Shown in pieces: positions 8,151-17,842 of a stretch of 64,000 nt of DNA; the stretch's first letter is position 1; the number at the start of each line of letters is the position of its first letter. The DNA is from Salinicola acroporae (GTDB taxonomy: Bacteria; Pseudomonadota; Gammaproteobacteria; Pseudomonadales; Halomonadaceae), in assembly GCF_003206615.1 (NCBI RefSeq), contig NZ_PZJW01000010.1, positions 139,009 to 203,008 on the forward strand, in the 5' to 3' direction. Both the position numbers and the translations under genes were made by a program. The notes under the pieces are model-generated. The model worked only from the letters and a program-made list of their open reading frames with translations. It was not told where the DNA came from and did not search any database.

Positions 8151-9746
8151 TCAACCGGCGAAAGCGAAGTAGATCGCGAAGACCAGGATCAGCAGTACGA
8201 TCGCTACCGGTACCGCCCCCTTCCAGGGTGTGAGATCGACCGCCTTGACGTCCTCGTGGACCCAGGCCTCGCGGCGAGGCGCGATCTTGCCGATCAGCAG
8301 CATGCCGAGCACCAGTACCACAAAGACGCCGGCCACGAAGTGATACTGGTTGGTGATCTCCAGAATACCGTTGAACGGCGGTACGAAGTAGCCGGCCGCA
8401 ATCAGCACGATGCCGCCGACCAGCCCGAAGATGGCAGCGGACTCCGGCACTCGCTTGGTCAGCAGGCCCACGATCACCACCGCCAGGATCGGGATGAAGT
8501 AGATCGCATTCATCGTTTGCAGGTAGTCGAAAAGACTGTCCTGACCGGCCAGTAGTGGGGCGATCACCATGGCAGCGACGGCCATGACCCAACCGAAGGT
8601 CTTGCCGGCGTTGACCACCTGCTGCTCGCTCGCTTCCTTCTTGAATATCCCCTTGTAGATACCCAGGCTGAACAGCGTCGTGGTGCTGTTCAGGGCCGAA
8701 TTGAACGACGACAGGATCGCACCGACCATGACGGCGGCGAAGAAGCCGGTCAACCACGGCGGCAGCAGGTGGAAGACCAGGTAGCCATAGGCCTGGTCGC
8801 CAGCGATGCCCTCATCGGCGTAGAGCTGGTAGGCGATGATGCCGGGCAGCACCAGGTAGAGCGGTCCGAGGAGCTTGAGGAAACCGGTCAGCAGGACGCC
8901 TTTCTGGCCTTCCGAAAGGCTCCTGGCGGCAAAAGTGCGCTGAATGATCTGCTGGTTGGTGGACCAGTAGAACAGGTTGATCAGGAAAACGCCGGTGAAT
9001 AGTGTCGGCCAGGGAACCTGTTGGTCCGGGCGGCCCAGGGAGTTGAGGCGTTCGGGCTGAGCCTGCTGGATGGCCTGCCAACCGGCAGCGATACCGTTGC
9101 CGTCTCCCGCGGCATTGAGACCGAGATAAACGATCAGGAAACCGCCGACCAGCAGGCCAATGGCATTGATGGTGTCGGAGACGGCGACCGTTCGCAGGCC
9201 GCCGAACAGGGCGTAGATCGCGCCGATGATGCCGACGCCCCAGACCGTCAGCCACAGCAGCGTGGTGCTGGACTCGATGCCCGTCAGTACCGGCAGGTCA
9301 AGCATCCCCTGCAGGCCCACTGCGCCGGAGTAGAGAATGATCGGCAGCAGGATGACGGCATAGGCGACCAAGAAGATGACGTTGCAGATCAGTTGCGTGG
9401 TCGGGCCGAAGCGTTCCTGCAGCAACTGCGGGACGGTGGCTATCCCGCTGCGCAGGAAGCGCGGCAGGAAGAACAGCGCCAGCAGCACCAGGGCGACGAC
9501 GGCAACGACTTCCCAGGCCATGACGCTCAACCCGTCGGAGAAGGCCGCGCCGTTGAGACCGACCATCTGCTCGGTGGAGAGATTGGTCATCAGTAGCGAG
9601 CCGGCGATCAGCGGAAAGCTCAGGCTGCGACCGGCGAGAAAGTAGCCCCGCGTATTGCTGAGATCGTCACGGTGAGTGATGCGCCACGTGATCAAGGCGA
9701 CCAATCCCGTAAAGAAGAGGAACGAGATCAGAGTCCATGCATGCAT
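8151..9746 (-). CDS. Sodium:solute symporter (SSS family, SGLT/YidK-like)
   Basis: The 531-residue permease has about 13-14 hydrophobic helices. SSS landmarks include YFLAGRSLSF near the N-terminus, ALFGGLRTVAVSDTIN in the middle, NQQIIQRTFAARS, and ILSSFNSALNSTTTLFS, which is the SGLT-branch form of the sodium-site helix. It would import a sugar or related solute with sodium. The substrate cannot be read from the sequence. I chose the ATG at 9744-9746, with AGGA about 9 bases upstream; the in-frame extension to 9851 adds 35 polar residues before the first helix and is unlikely. It appears to be a single-gene unit ended by the hairpin at 8094-8124. Confidence 0.88.
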   Translation of the reverse strand: MHAWTLISFLFFTGLVALITWRITHRDDLSNTRGYFLAGRSLSFPLIAGSLLMTNLSTEQMVGLNGAAFSDGLSVMAWEVVAVVALVLLALFFLPRFLRSGIATVPQLLQERFGPTTQLICNVIFLVAYAVILLPIILYSGAVGLQGMLDLPVLTGIESSTTLLWLTVWGVGIIGAIYALFGGLRTVAVSDTINAIGLLVGGFLIVYLGLNAAGDGNGIAAGWQAIQQAQPERLNSLGRPDQQVPWPTLFTGVFLINLFYWSTNQQIIQRTFAARSLSEGQKGVLLTGFLKLLGPLYLVLPGIIAYQLYADEGIAGDQAYGYLVFHLLPPWLTGFFAAVMVGAILSSFNSALNSTTTLFSLGIYKGIFKKEASEQQVVNAGKTFGWVMAVAAMVIAPLLAGQDSLFDYLQTMNAIYFIPILAVVIVGLLTKRVPESAAIFGLVGGIVLIAAGYFVPPFNGILEITNQYHFVAGVFVVLVLGMLLIGKIAPRREAWVHEDVKAVDLTPWKGAVPVAIVLLILVFAIYFAFAG

Positions 9747-9955
9747 AGAGGTGTCCTGGTTGAATGCATCCCGGTGGCGGCTCACGGAGGAGGCTCTCGC
9801 CACGTTACCCCGGCAGTGTTGGGCAACTGGCGACGAATCGCCATTCTCCATTTGTCTGACATAGCTCGTTCAATGTGTAGGCGTTTGGATCGATACGCCG
9901 GCGCGATCTGGCGCCGGAGATCCGCACATCTTGGCGGCAGGGTCGAGCGTCGCGC

Positions 9956-11512
9956 TCAATCGTCGATGGGGAGTTCGGTGGTCGTCAGACTGCGATGGCA
10001 GCGAGGCTCGAGAGAGACCACGTAGTGTCCTTCGAATCGGTAGAGCGTATACCAGGCTCGCCGGACCAGCGGGGGCAGACGTCGGCAGCGGGACTCGAAA
10101 TCGCTCTGCAAGGTCGTGTCGTTGCTGAGCTCGAAGCCCGCGGATAAGCCTCTACGATAGAGCTCCTGGTAGCCCCACCAGTAGCCATTGTCGAGATAGG
10201 GCTGGATCAGCTCGCCGATCATCGGGTGCGAGGCGATCGCATTGCGGGTGGTCCGGGAGTAGGGCAGCGTCCCGTCGATGATCAATGGCGCCGCCGAGGG
10301 CTGCACGGCAAGGTCGTCGATCAGCGTCATGGAGACATGATCGGCGAACAGCGCCTGCTGTCTCTGCGCGTTGCCGTAGGCGTAGGTCAGGGTGAGGGGC
10401 GTGCCGAGCGCGATCACCAGCAGCGGCCAGCCTATCGTGGCGTTGTTGACCAGCCGCCAGCGCGAGCGTCCTAGCCAGTGCAGCGTGCAGAAGAGCAGGC
10501 CGGCATAGATCGCGCCGAATCCCATCATCACTCTTGGCCGCCAGATAGGGTCGGCCAGGGCGGATAGAAAGCCGAGCCCGCCCAGCGGCAGGCTGATCGT
10601 GATCAGGCACATGACAGCCAGCCCCGCGAGATTTCGATGGCGCCATGCCGTGATCCACAGCCCCGTCACGGTCACCACCGCCAGCGTCATGACCAGCCAC
10701 CATGTCGGGGTGCCCAAGGTCATGGCGGCGTAGTGCCAGAAGCGCCATGTCTGTTCGACCAGATGGCCGGGGAACTGGTCTAGGGGAACCAGTTGACTGT
10801 GCTTGACGCTGTAGTCGCCGTCGATCAGCCACATCGAGATAGCCTTCGAGATCATCAGCGCCGCCACGCCGATCGCTAGCGCCTCCAGGTGACGGGGCCA
10901 GTCCGGACGACCTCGCAGGGAAACGCTCAAGGCGACATGAAAGGCCAGCATCACGAAATAGACATTGGCAGCCGGCTGGTAGAAGAGCAGAGATGCCAGA
11001 ATGCCGCCGCCACCGGCCAGCCAGCGGAATCTTGCCTGCCAGTCACGATGCTGACGCGGGTCCAGCGCCCAGGCGATACCGGCGATGGCGCAGGCCAGCG
11101 AGAGCGCCATGGGGAGCGCATCGAAATGGTAGGAGAGGTTTTGTAGGAAAAACGGCTGTACGACGAGAATCAGCATCGCCAGCCAGGCGTGACCGGAATC
11201 GAAGGCCAGCAGGCGCCGCCGCCATGGCAGAATGGCCGCGGCAACTGCGGCCAGACCCAGCCATAGCGGCAGCGGCGCGAGGTCGGCGAGGCGCGGGCCG
11301 CCGTTGAGTACCAGGACGACGAGACTGGAGAGCGGCCGACCGTTGGAAACCCAGCCCATCTCGCCGTGGAAACTGCGCCAGATGTCGTCCCGGTAGAGCC
11401 GGTCGGCCTGGAGCAGGGGGTAGCTGAAAATGACGAGATACGCCATCATGCCCAGCCAAAGGCGTGGCCCGGTCGTCGCGGCCCTTTGATCGGAGTTCGA
11501 ATCCATGGGCAT
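9956..11512 (-). CDS. GtrII-like polytopic membrane glycosyltransferase
   Basis: The 518-residue protein has about 10-11 hydrophobic helices. An acidic first loop carries DRLYRDDIWRSFHG and then a GRPLSS segment, as in the GtrII/GtrV glucosyltransferases that use undecaprenyl-phosphate-glucose to decorate O-antigen. A soluble periplasmic C-terminus of about 130 residues follows the last helix. It lies alone on the minus strand, divergent from opgG, with 297 bases between the two starts. A role in surface glycan or periplasmic glucan decoration is plausible from the neighbours. No GtrA flippase or GtrB bactoprenol glucosyltransferase lies next to it. The start could also be the ATG two codons later. 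Confidence 0.65.
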   Translation of the reverse strand: MPMDSNSDQRAATTGPRLWLGMMAYLVIFSYPLLQADRLYRDDIWRSFHGEMGWVSNGRPLSSLVVLVLNGGPRLADLAPLPLWLGLAAVAAAILPWRRRLLAFDSGHAWLAMLILVVQPFFLQNLSYHFDALPMALSLACAIAGIAWALDPRQHRDWQARFRWLAGGGGILASLLFYQPAANVYFVMLAFHVALSVSLRGRPDWPRHLEALAIGVAALMISKAISMWLIDGDYSVKHSQLVPLDQFPGHLVEQTWRFWHYAAMTLGTPTWWLVMTLAVVTVTGLWITAWRHRNLAGLAVMCLITISLPLGGLGFLSALADPIWRPRVMMGFGAIYAGLLFCTLHWLGRSRWRLVNNATIGWPLLVIALGTPLTLTYAYGNAQRQQALFADHVSMTLIDDLAVQPSAAPLIIDGTLPYSRTTRNAIASHPMIGELIQPYLDNGYWWGYQELYRRGLSAGFELSNDTTLQSDFESRCRRLPPLVRRAWYTLYRFEGHYVVSLEPRCHRSLTTTELPIDD

Positions 11513-11604
11513 GCAGCGGTCTCATCCGTCGGTGAACCGGGGGCGCTATTCAGTCAGGCAGTCGTGGGCCGATAACGAGGTCTTCCCGTACCTGCAGTGT
11601 AGCG

Positions 11605-11707
11605 TATGCTAGACTGCGGCGGTACGGAGCAAGGAGGCTTCGCTATCTCGTCGTCCTTCATCGTGAGTTGCGCCCGCTGCAGGCATGCTTCGCAGCGTGG
11701 CTTTTTC
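11605..11707 (+). promoter_or_regulatory. Possible promoter, orphan Shine-Dalgarno and terminator-like hairpin in the opgG leader
   Basis: The 297-base gap before opgG holds a TATGCT -10-like box at 11605-11610 with no good -35. A perfect AAGGAGG follows at 11631-11637 with no ATG, GTG or TTG at normal spacing (the codon there is ATC). A hairpin with arms 11675-11680 and 11692-11697 is followed by five T at 11702-11706. Together these could mark a roughly 90-base small RNA or an attenuated leader. A second -10-like TATAGT lies at 11732-11737. This is inference from sequence shape only. Confidence 0.35.
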
Positions 11708-11809
11708 GGCTCGGCATGACTGACCGTTTTTTATAGTATCGGCATGCACGGCCTAGAACGCCCCGAGCTCGTTGATACCGGCCAAGATAGTTATGACAGG
11801 AGTAAGAGT

Positions 11810-13393
11810 GTGAGTGCATCGATCCGGCGGAGTAACCTTGAAAAACGCAAGGCGCTTCTTCCGGTGGTAGCCCTGACCGGGTTGCTACTCAGCGGTATCG
11901 CCCAAAATGTGTTGGCTTTTGGTTTCGATGACGTCGCGAAGAAAGCCGAGGACCTTTCGCAGCAGGGTTACAGCGAACCCGAACAGAATCTGCCGGAGGC
12001 GCTTAGCAATCTGGATTACGGCCAGTACGAGCAGATCCAGTACAAGCGAGATCGTGATGTCTGGAGTGGTGACGGGGTGCCCTTCACCCTGAGCTTCTTC
12101 CATGAGGGCATGCATTACGGCAGCGCCATTCAACTCCACAGTGTCGATGATCAAGGCGTGCACGACTTCGCCTACAATCCCGACGACTTCACCTTCGGGA
12201 ATCTGGATCTCCCGGACAGTGCCAAGAACGACGACGATCTTGGCATCGCGGGTTTCAAGGTCAATTACGCCCTCAACCAGGCTGACCGCAAAGACGAGAC
12301 GATGGTGTTCCTCGGCGCGAGCTACTTCCGCGTCGTCGGCAAGAACCAGGTCTACGGGGTCTCCGGTCGGGGGCTCGCGATCGACACCGGGCTCCCCTCC
12401 GGCGAAGAATTTCCCCGTTTCAAGGAGTTCTGGATCGTCAAGCCGAGCAAGACGAGCCAGTACCTGACGATCTTCGCGCTTCTCGATTCTCCCAGCCTGA
12501 CCGGGGCCTATCGCTTCGTGCTGCGCCCGGGCGCGGATACCGTCGTCGACGTCAAGTCGCGCATCTTCCTGCGTCGTCCGGTGGAGAAGCTGGGTGTGGC
12601 ACCGCTGACCAGCATGTATTTGTTCGGCCCCGAGCAGCCTTCATCGACGCTGAACTACCGGCCCGCCATCCACGACTCCAATGGCCTGCTCGTCAGCGAC
12701 TCCCAGAACGGCTGGACCTGGCGCCCCCTGGCCAATCCGGCGAAGCTGATGATCAACGAACAGGCCGCACCGCGCCTGCGGGGGTACGGCCTGATGCAGC
12801 GGGACCACCAGTTCGACAGCTACCAGGATCTGGACAGCCGCTACGACTTGCGTCCGAGTGCCTGGGTCGAGCCGCAGAACGAGTGGGGGGCCGGCAAGAT
12901 CGAGTTGATCCAGATCCCGACACCCAACGAGACCAACGACAACATCGTCTCGATGTGGCTGCCGGAGACCGCGCCGCAGCCGGGTACGCCGCTGGATTAC
13001 GACTACCGCTTCACCGTGACCAAGGACGAGAGCCGCTACGTCGATCCCTCGCTGGCCTGGGTCGAGCAGACTCGCCTTTCCCGTGGCGAAGTGCGTAAAG
13101 ACAACCTGGTCAGAGAAGCCGACGGTTCACTGGCATTCGTGCTGGATTTCAACGGTCCCTCGCTGTCGGGTCTCGGTGACGACGCCAACATCAGTGTGCA
13201 GGCGAGTGTCGGCGATAACGGTGAACTGGTGGATAGCCACGCCGAACGCAACACAGCCACGGGAGGCTGGCGCGTGTTCGTCAAGGTCAAGCGCAGCGAC
13301 AATAACCAGCCGCTGGACATTCGCGCCTATCTGAATCAGGGCGAGAAGCGGGTTTCCGAGACCTGGTATTACCGGCTGCCCGCCAATGGCTGA
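11810..13393 (+). CDS. opgG: Glucans biosynthesis protein G (periplasmic)
   Basis: OpgG (MdoG) is the periplasmic factor needed to build branched osmoregulated periplasmic glucans from the linear chain made by OpgH. The 527-residue product starts with a signal peptide: basic residues, then a hydrophobic [16 protein letters not shown] run, cleaved near VLA-FGF. Family landmarks follow, including [34 protein letters not shown] and, near the middle, LTSMYLFG. I chose the GTG at 11810 because AGGAGT at 11798-11803 lies six bases upstream; an in-frame ATG at 11744 would add 22 residues without a good ribosome site. The stop overlaps the opgH start by 8 bases. Confidence 0.92.
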   Translation: MSASIRRSNLEKRKALLPVVALTGLLLSGIAQNVLAFGFDDVAKKAEDLSQQGYSEPEQNLPEALSNLDYGQYEQIQYKRDRDVWSGDGVPFTLSFFHEGMHYGSAIQLHSVDDQGVHDFAYNPDDFTFGNLDLPDSAKNDDDLGIAGFKVNYALNQADRKDETMVFLGASYFRVVGKNQVYGVSGRGLAIDTGLPSGEEFPRFKEFWIVKPSKTSQYLTIFALLDSPSLTGAYRFVLRPGADTVVDVKSRIFLRRPVEKLGVAPLTSMYLFGPEQPSSTLNYRPAIHDSNGLLVSDSQNGWTWRPLANPAKLMINEQAAPRLRGYGLMQRDHQFDSYQDLDSRYDLRPSAWVEPQNEWGAGKIELIQIPTPNETNDNIVSMWLPETAPQPGTPLDYDYRFTVTKDESRYVDPSLAWVEQTRLSRGEVRKDNLVREADGSLAFVLDFNGPSLSGLGDDANISVQASVGDNGELVDSHAERNTATGGWRVFVKVKRSDNNQPLDIRAYLNQGEKRVSETWYYRLPANG

Positions 13394-15884
13394 AGTGACG
13401 CCTTCCAAAACGATGGTGTCAGCCGAGCATTATTTGGAGCGGTTGGCGCTCGAAGCGCAGGATCGGAATGAGCGGCGTAAGCTGCTTGCCAGCGACCTGG
13501 ACACCCACGACATGGCTTCGCTGCATGCTGCACTGGGAGGTGGCGAGGTCGACGAGGATGATCCGGCCGCCAGTTCGGTGGGCCGGCGTCTGGCCCTGGC
13601 CTATGCCGAGCCGCCGCTGGCACCGCCGGAAATCCTGAACACCGACGAGCACGGCATCACCCGAGTGAAGACGGCGCCGCCGCTACGGCGGACGCCGCTG
13701 GCGCCCGAAGGGTGGTCGACCAATCCCTTCGTGCGATTCGGGCAGCGCTTCAAGAGCTGGGCAGGGCGAGGGTTTCGTCGCAAACACCGGGAGAGCAGGC
13801 CGGCGCCGCGCTGGCAGATGATCGCGAGTGCGCGCCGTTGGGTGCTGCTGGTGCTCATTTTTGGCCAGAGCTTCATCGCTGCCAACCAGATGCGGACGGT
13901 CTTGCCGGGCCAGGGGCAGCAGTGGCTCGAGATCACCATCCTGGCGCTGTTCGTGCTCCTGTTCGCCTGGGTTTCGGCGGGTTTCTGGACTGCACTGATG
14001 GGCTTCTTCCAATTGCTTCGCGGGCGTGACCGCTATGCCATCGACTCCGAAGTCGGTGACGAGCCGATCCCGGCGGACGCGCGTACCGCGCTGCTGGTTC
14101 CCATCTGCAACGAAGACGTTCCACGTGTCTTCGCCGGTGTCCGGGCGACCATCGAGTCGTTGCGCCAGAGCGGTAATGACCAGCACTTCGACGTGTTCAT
14201 CCTGAGCGACACTTTCGATCCCGATATCGCGATTCAGGAAACCCACGCGTGGTTGGCGTTGTGCCGCGATCTCGAGGCGTTCGGTCAGGTCTTTTACCGC
14301 CGTCGCCAGCGTCGGGTGAAGCGCAAGAGCGGCAACCTCGACGACTTCTGTCGTCGCTGGGGCGCGCTCTACCGCTACATGTTGGTACTGGACGCCGATA
14401 GCGTGATGAGCGGGGCCTGCCTGACTCGCCTGGTCCAGATGATGGAAGCACATCCGGATGCCGGCATCGTGCAGACCGCGCCCCGGGCTTCCGGGCGCAT
14501 GAATCTATACGCCCGCATGCAGCAGTTCGCGACCCGTGTCTACGGCCCTCTGTTCACTGCCGGACTGCACTTCTGGCAGCTCGGTGAGTCGCACTACTGG
14601 GGACATAACGCCATCATCCGCATGGCACCATTCATGCGCCACTGCATGTTGGCACCGCTGCCCGGCAAGGGCTCGATGTCCGGTGAGATCCTGTCGCACG
14701 ACTTCGTCGAGGCAGCTCTGATGCGGCGTGCCGGCTGGGGCGTCTGGATCGCCTATGAACTGGATGGCAGCTACGAGGAGATGCCGCCGAACCTGCTCGA
14801 CGAGCTCAACCGGGATCGGCGCTGGTGTCATGGCAACCTGATGAATTTCAGGTTGTTCCTCTCCAAAGGCATTCATCCCGTCCATCGCGCGGTGTTCCTG
14901 ACGGGGCTGATGTCCTATATCTCCGCGCCGCTCTGGTGTCTGTTTCTGGTGCTGTCAACGGCCCTGCTCGCCGTTCACACGCTGAGTACGCCCAATTATT
15001 TCCCGGAACCGGGGATGATGTTTCCGGTGTGGCCCCAGTGGAATCCGACGCTGGCCGTTGGCCTGTTCGGTGCCACCGCGACGCTGCTGTTCCTGCCCAA
15101 GGTGTTGAGCGTGATCCTGGTATGGGTCCAGGGGAGCCGTCAGTTCGGTGGGCCTCTCAAGGTACTGGCGAGTATGGTCCTGGAGTCGCTGTTCTCGATG
15201 GCGCTGGCCCCGGTGCGAATGCTGTTCCACACCCGTTTCGTGCTGACCTCGATCATGGGATGGGCGATCCAGTGGCGCTCGCCGTCACGGGAGAACAGCG
15301 ACACGACCTGGGGCGATGCGATTCGCAATCACTGGAGCCAGACGCTCATCGGCGCCGTCTGGGCGGTGGGCGTCTACTTCATGGAGCCGACGTTCCTGTG
15401 GTGGCTGTCGCCCATCGTCGGGGCCATGATGATCTCGATACCGGTATCCGCCCTGTCCAGCCGCGTCTCCCTCGGCAGCGCCTGCTTCCGTGCGCGACTG
15501 TTCCGGATTCCCGAGGAGACACATCCGCCGCGCGTGCTGCGCCGGATGGTGCGCCACCTGGGCAGAATGAACGCGGCCGCGCCCACGCCGAATTTCGTCC
15601 AGATAGTGGTGGACCCGGTATCGAACGCACTGGCGACCGCGCTCGGCACCTCGCGGCATGGCCATGCCGAGCCGCTGAAGCGGCGGCGCCACGAGCGTGT
15701 GAGCCGGGCGCTCAAGCAGGGGCCGGCTTCGATGAACAATCTCGAGCGTCTGGCGTTTCTGGATGATCCGGTGATGCTCTCCCAGTTGCACTGGCGGGTT
15801 TGGGGCGATGCCGAGGCGCATCATGGCTGGCACGAGCACGGCTTGCCGTCGAGAGCCTCGCTACGGGTGCCAGCATTCGGTTGA
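13386..15884 (+). CDS. opgH: Glucans biosynthesis glucosyltransferase H
   Basis: OpgH (MdoH) is the inner-membrane GT2 glucosyltransferase that polymerises UDP-glucose into the beta-1,2 backbone of periplasmic glucans and moves it across the membrane. The 832-residue protein has membrane helices near 150-210, a cytoplasmic GT2 domain at about 225-490 and further helices at about 500-700. The GT2 domain shows [23 protein letters not shown], the [18 protein letters not shown] acceptor region and RDRRWCHGN (QxxRW-like). The C-terminal part is cytoplasmic. Translation is probably coupled to opgG through the 8-base overlap. A 17-bp perfect terminator stem follows the stop. Confidence 0.95.
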   Translation: MAEVTPSKTMVSAEHYLERLALEAQDRNERRKLLASDLDTHDMASLHAALGGGEVDEDDPAASSVGRRLALAYAEPPLAPPEILNTDEHGITRVKTAPPLRRTPLAPEGWSTNPFVRFGQRFKSWAGRGFRRKHRESRPAPRWQMIASARRWVLLVLIFGQSFIAANQMRTVLPGQGQQWLEITILALFVLLFAWVSAGFWTALMGFFQLLRGRDRYAIDSEVGDEPIPADARTALLVPICNEDVPRVFAGVRATIESLRQSGNDQHFDVFILSDTFDPDIAIQETHAWLALCRDLEAFGQVFYRRRQRRVKRKSGNLDDFCRRWGALYRYMLVLDADSVMSGACLTRLVQMMEAHPDAGIVQTAPRASGRMNLYARMQQFATRVYGPLFTAGLHFWQLGESHYWGHNAIIRMAPFMRHCMLAPLPGKGSMSGEILSHDFVEAALMRRAGWGVWIAYELDGSYEEMPPNLLDELNRDRRWCHGNLMNFRLFLSKGIHPVHRAVFLTGLMSYISAPLWCLFLVLSTALLAVHTLSTPNYFPEPGMMFPVWPQWNPTLAVGLFGATATLLFLPKVLSVILVWVQGSRQFGGPLKVLASMVLESLFSMALAPVRMLFHTRFVLTSIMGWAIQWRSPSRENSDTTWGDAIRNHWSQTLIGAVWAVGVYFMEPTFLWWLSPIVGAMMISIPVSALSSRVSLGSACFRARLFRIPEETHPPRVLRRMVRHLGRMNAAAPTPNFVQIVVDPVSNALATALGTSRHGHAEPLKRRRHERVSRALKQGPASMNNLERLAFLDDPVMLSQLHWRVWGDAEAHHGWHEHGLPSRASLRVPAFG

Positions 15885-15904
15885 TGCGGTAGCGGCGCCT
15901 TCAC

Positions 15905-15949
15905 CGGGCAAGCGGGTCGACTTTTGTCGACCCGCTTGCCCGTTATTCT
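15905..15949 (+). terminator. Terminator of opgGH
   Basis: Arms 15905-15921 and 15926-15942 form a perfect 17-bp stem with a TTTT loop, followed by TTATTCTT. This is the longest perfect stem of the window. Confidence 0.85.
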
Positions 15950-16042
15950 TCGAAGATTCGGCGATTGGTGACTATGCTTGAGCGAGGCGGTACCGAACCG
16001 CTTGCCGGTTATTCAATCCGAAGGGAATCAAGGAGTAGGACT

Positions 16043-16285
16043 ATGGGCTTTATCTTGTGGCTGATCATCGGAGGCATCGCTGGCTGGATTGCCGGGAAGG
16101 TCATGCGCGGCGGCGGCTTCGGCATCCTCGGCAATATCGTCGTCGGCATCGTCGGTGCCGTGATCGGTGGCTTCCTGTTCAGCCTGCTGGGGTTGTCGTC
16201 GAACGGGTTGATCGGCTCACTGGTCGTCGCGACCATCGGGGCGATAATCCTGTTGTGGATCGTTGCCAAGGTCAAGAAGGCGTAG
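16043..16285 (+). CDS. GlsB/YeaQ/YmgE-family small membrane protein
   Basis: The 80-residue protein has three hydrophobic helices and glycine-rich turns: GFILWLIIGGIAGWIAGKVM, GGFGILGNIVVGIVGAVIGG, and a last helix ending in WIVAKVKKA. This is the 'transglycosylase-associated protein' family, a name that reflects an old association and not an enzyme activity; members are stress-linked in several bacteria. I chose the ATG at 16043, with AGGAG at 16031-16035. It lies between opgH and an acyltransferase gene, after the opgGH terminator, so it is probably a separate transcript. Confidence 0.88.
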   Translation: MGFILWLIIGGIAGWIAGKVMRGGGFGILGNIVVGIVGAVIGGFLFSLLGLSSNGLIGSLVVATIGAIILLWIVAKVKKA

Positions 16286-16429
16286 CATCGATTCATGCCT
16301 CGATCGGCCACGCGGATCGATTGTCATCAAGAACGGCGGGGTAAGAAGTCGACGCGATGCGCCGATGGCGCGTCCGTCCGTCAGAATCAGGTACACTAGC
16401 GCCTTTTGACGGCCAGAGATCTGCAACGG

Positions 16430-17710
16430 ATGCTTGATTCATCGACCGCCACGCGCAAAGAACGTTTCATAGGGCTCGAATGGCTGCGTTTCCTGCTCGG
16501 CCTCTATATCGTCATTTTCCACACGCTCCACAACTATCCTTCCATACGCGAATGGTCGCATTACGTGACCGACATCGGATTTTTCTCGACCAGTGCCTTC
16601 TTCGTGCTATCCGGCTTTCTGCTGACGCATGTCTACCTCGACTCGTCCGATCAGATGCGCGAGCCACCCAGGAGCTTCTGGCTGAAGCGCTTCTCGAATC
16701 TCTATCCCATTCATATCGGGTCGCTGATCCTGGCCATGTCCGTATCGGCGCTGGTCGGCTATCTGGCAATAGCGCCCGGGGATAGCGATATCTCGCTGAG
16801 ATTCGTGGTCTACGACGTCAACAACGATATCGGCCAGCTCGACTGGAAAAGTCTCAATCACACCATGGGACCGCTGGAAACCGGCATCAATTTGCTGCTC
16901 AATCTGACCCTGTTGCACGCCTGGAACCCGCTGTACCTGACTTTCAATCCGCCGTCCTGGTCGATTTCGGCGCTGTTCTTCTTCTATCTGACATTTCCCT
17001 GGCTGGCGCCCCGCCTGCGTCGGGTGCGGAACCCCCGTCGCGCCATGCTGCTGGTCAATCTGATCTATCTGATCCCGCCGCTGTACGTGATCCTGACGAC
17101 GGACTACGGGGTGCCTGAGACCGGTATTCTTCACCGCAATCCATTGATTCGCCTTCCCGAGTTCGTCGCCGGAATTTTGCTTTGCACTTTCTACGCGCAG
17201 CGCAAGGCGCAGGGACGACTGATGTCTTCCGGTCAGTGCTGGCTGACGCTGCTGGCGGTTGCGGCGAGTGTCGTGGCCGCGGTCTACCTGCTGGGGCTGG
17301 GGCATGCGTGGTACTACGCCCTGCACAATGGCCTGCTGCTGCCCGCCCAACTGGCATTGATCTATGTGGCGGCGCACTGGGGGGAGCCCAGTAATCCCCG
17401 GCTGATGCGGTTGGCCTCCAGGCTGGGCGGCGCCTCGCTGCCGATGTTCGCGCTACATGTACCTCTCTATGCGGTTTTTTCGCGTGTCGAGCGCGTGCTC
17501 TCCGGCGATCCGGGCCTGTGTCTGACCGATTTCAGGGGCTGTCTGGCGGCGGCAGGAGAGTTGCACCTGTGGCTCTATCCGCTGTTCCTGATCCTGACCG
17601 TGCTGTTCTGTGTGCTCTTCCAGGAGCAGTTCGTGGTACGGGTCAGGAAATTCCTGCTACGGCGTCTGCTGGGCAGGGCGCCGCGCACTCATGCCGAGAA
17701 GATGAGCTGA
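16430..17710 (+). CDS. Acyltransferase-3 family membrane protein (OpgC/OafA-like)
   Basis: The 426-residue polytopic protein has family landmarks at its N-terminus: RFIGLEWLRFLLGLYIVIFH with the conserved histidine, then FFSTSAFFVLSGFLL and the RFSNLYPIHI segment. About ten helices follow, with a basic C-terminal tail. Such enzymes move acyl groups onto extracytoplasmic sugars. E. coli OpgC, which succinylates periplasmic glucans, belongs to the family and its gene lies next to opgGH, so glucan acylation is a reasonable guess. Exopolysaccharide or LPS acylation is the alternative. I chose the ATG at 16430; a TTG at 16406 would add eight residues. TACACT at 16392-16397 is a possible -10 box. 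Confidence 0.75.
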   Translation: MLDSSTATRKERFIGLEWLRFLLGLYIVIFHTLHNYPSIREWSHYVTDIGFFSTSAFFVLSGFLLTHVYLDSSDQMREPPRSFWLKRFSNLYPIHIGSLILAMSVSALVGYLAIAPGDSDISLRFVVYDVNNDIGQLDWKSLNHTMGPLETGINLLLNLTLLHAWNPLYLTFNPPSWSISALFFFYLTFPWLAPRLRRVRNPRRAMLLVNLIYLIPPLYVILTTDYGVPETGILHRNPLIRLPEFVAGILLCTFYAQRKAQGRLMSSGQCWLTLLAVAASVVAAVYLLGLGHAWYYALHNGLLLPAQLALIYVAAHWGEPSNPRLMRLASRLGGASLPMFALHVPLYAVFSRVERVLSGDPGLCLTDFRGCLAAAGELHLWLYPLFLILTVLFCVLFQEQFVVRVRKFLLRRLLGRAPRTHAEKMS

Positions 17711-17724
17711 CGTCCACTGCCCGA

Positions 17725-17749
17725 TCGCGCGCCGGCCATCGGCGCGCGA
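17725..17749 (+). terminator. Hairpin after the acyltransferase gene
   Basis: Arms 17725-17734 and 17740-17749 form a perfect 10-bp GC-rich stem with a 5-base loop, followed by a CCTTTCC tract. Confidence 0.55.
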
Positions 17750-17761
17750 CGACCTTTCCGT

Positions 17762-17767
17762 TATACT
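17762..17767 (+). promoter_or_regulatory. Possible -10 box of the DUF1266 gene
   Basis: TATACT matches the sigma-70 -10 consensus at five of six positions and lies 76 bases before the TTG start. No convincing -35 box is visible at 16-18 bases upstream. Confidence 0.35.
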
Positions 17768-17842
17768 ATGCCGCCGCAAGCGCACTGCCACGAGCCACTT
17801 CGGCAGTGAGCGCAAGCCGTCTCTCGTAGCACGAGGTTTCTC

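Noticed and set aside
11485-11505. A GTTCGAATCC segment like a tRNA T-arm
   Set aside because: It lies in the coding sequence of the GtrII-like gene and has no acceptor or anticodon arms around it.
11644-11718. A 24-codon frame starting at ATC after AAGGAGG
   Set aside because: ATC is a very rare start and there is no other support. It is kept only as part of the leader finding and not called as a gene.
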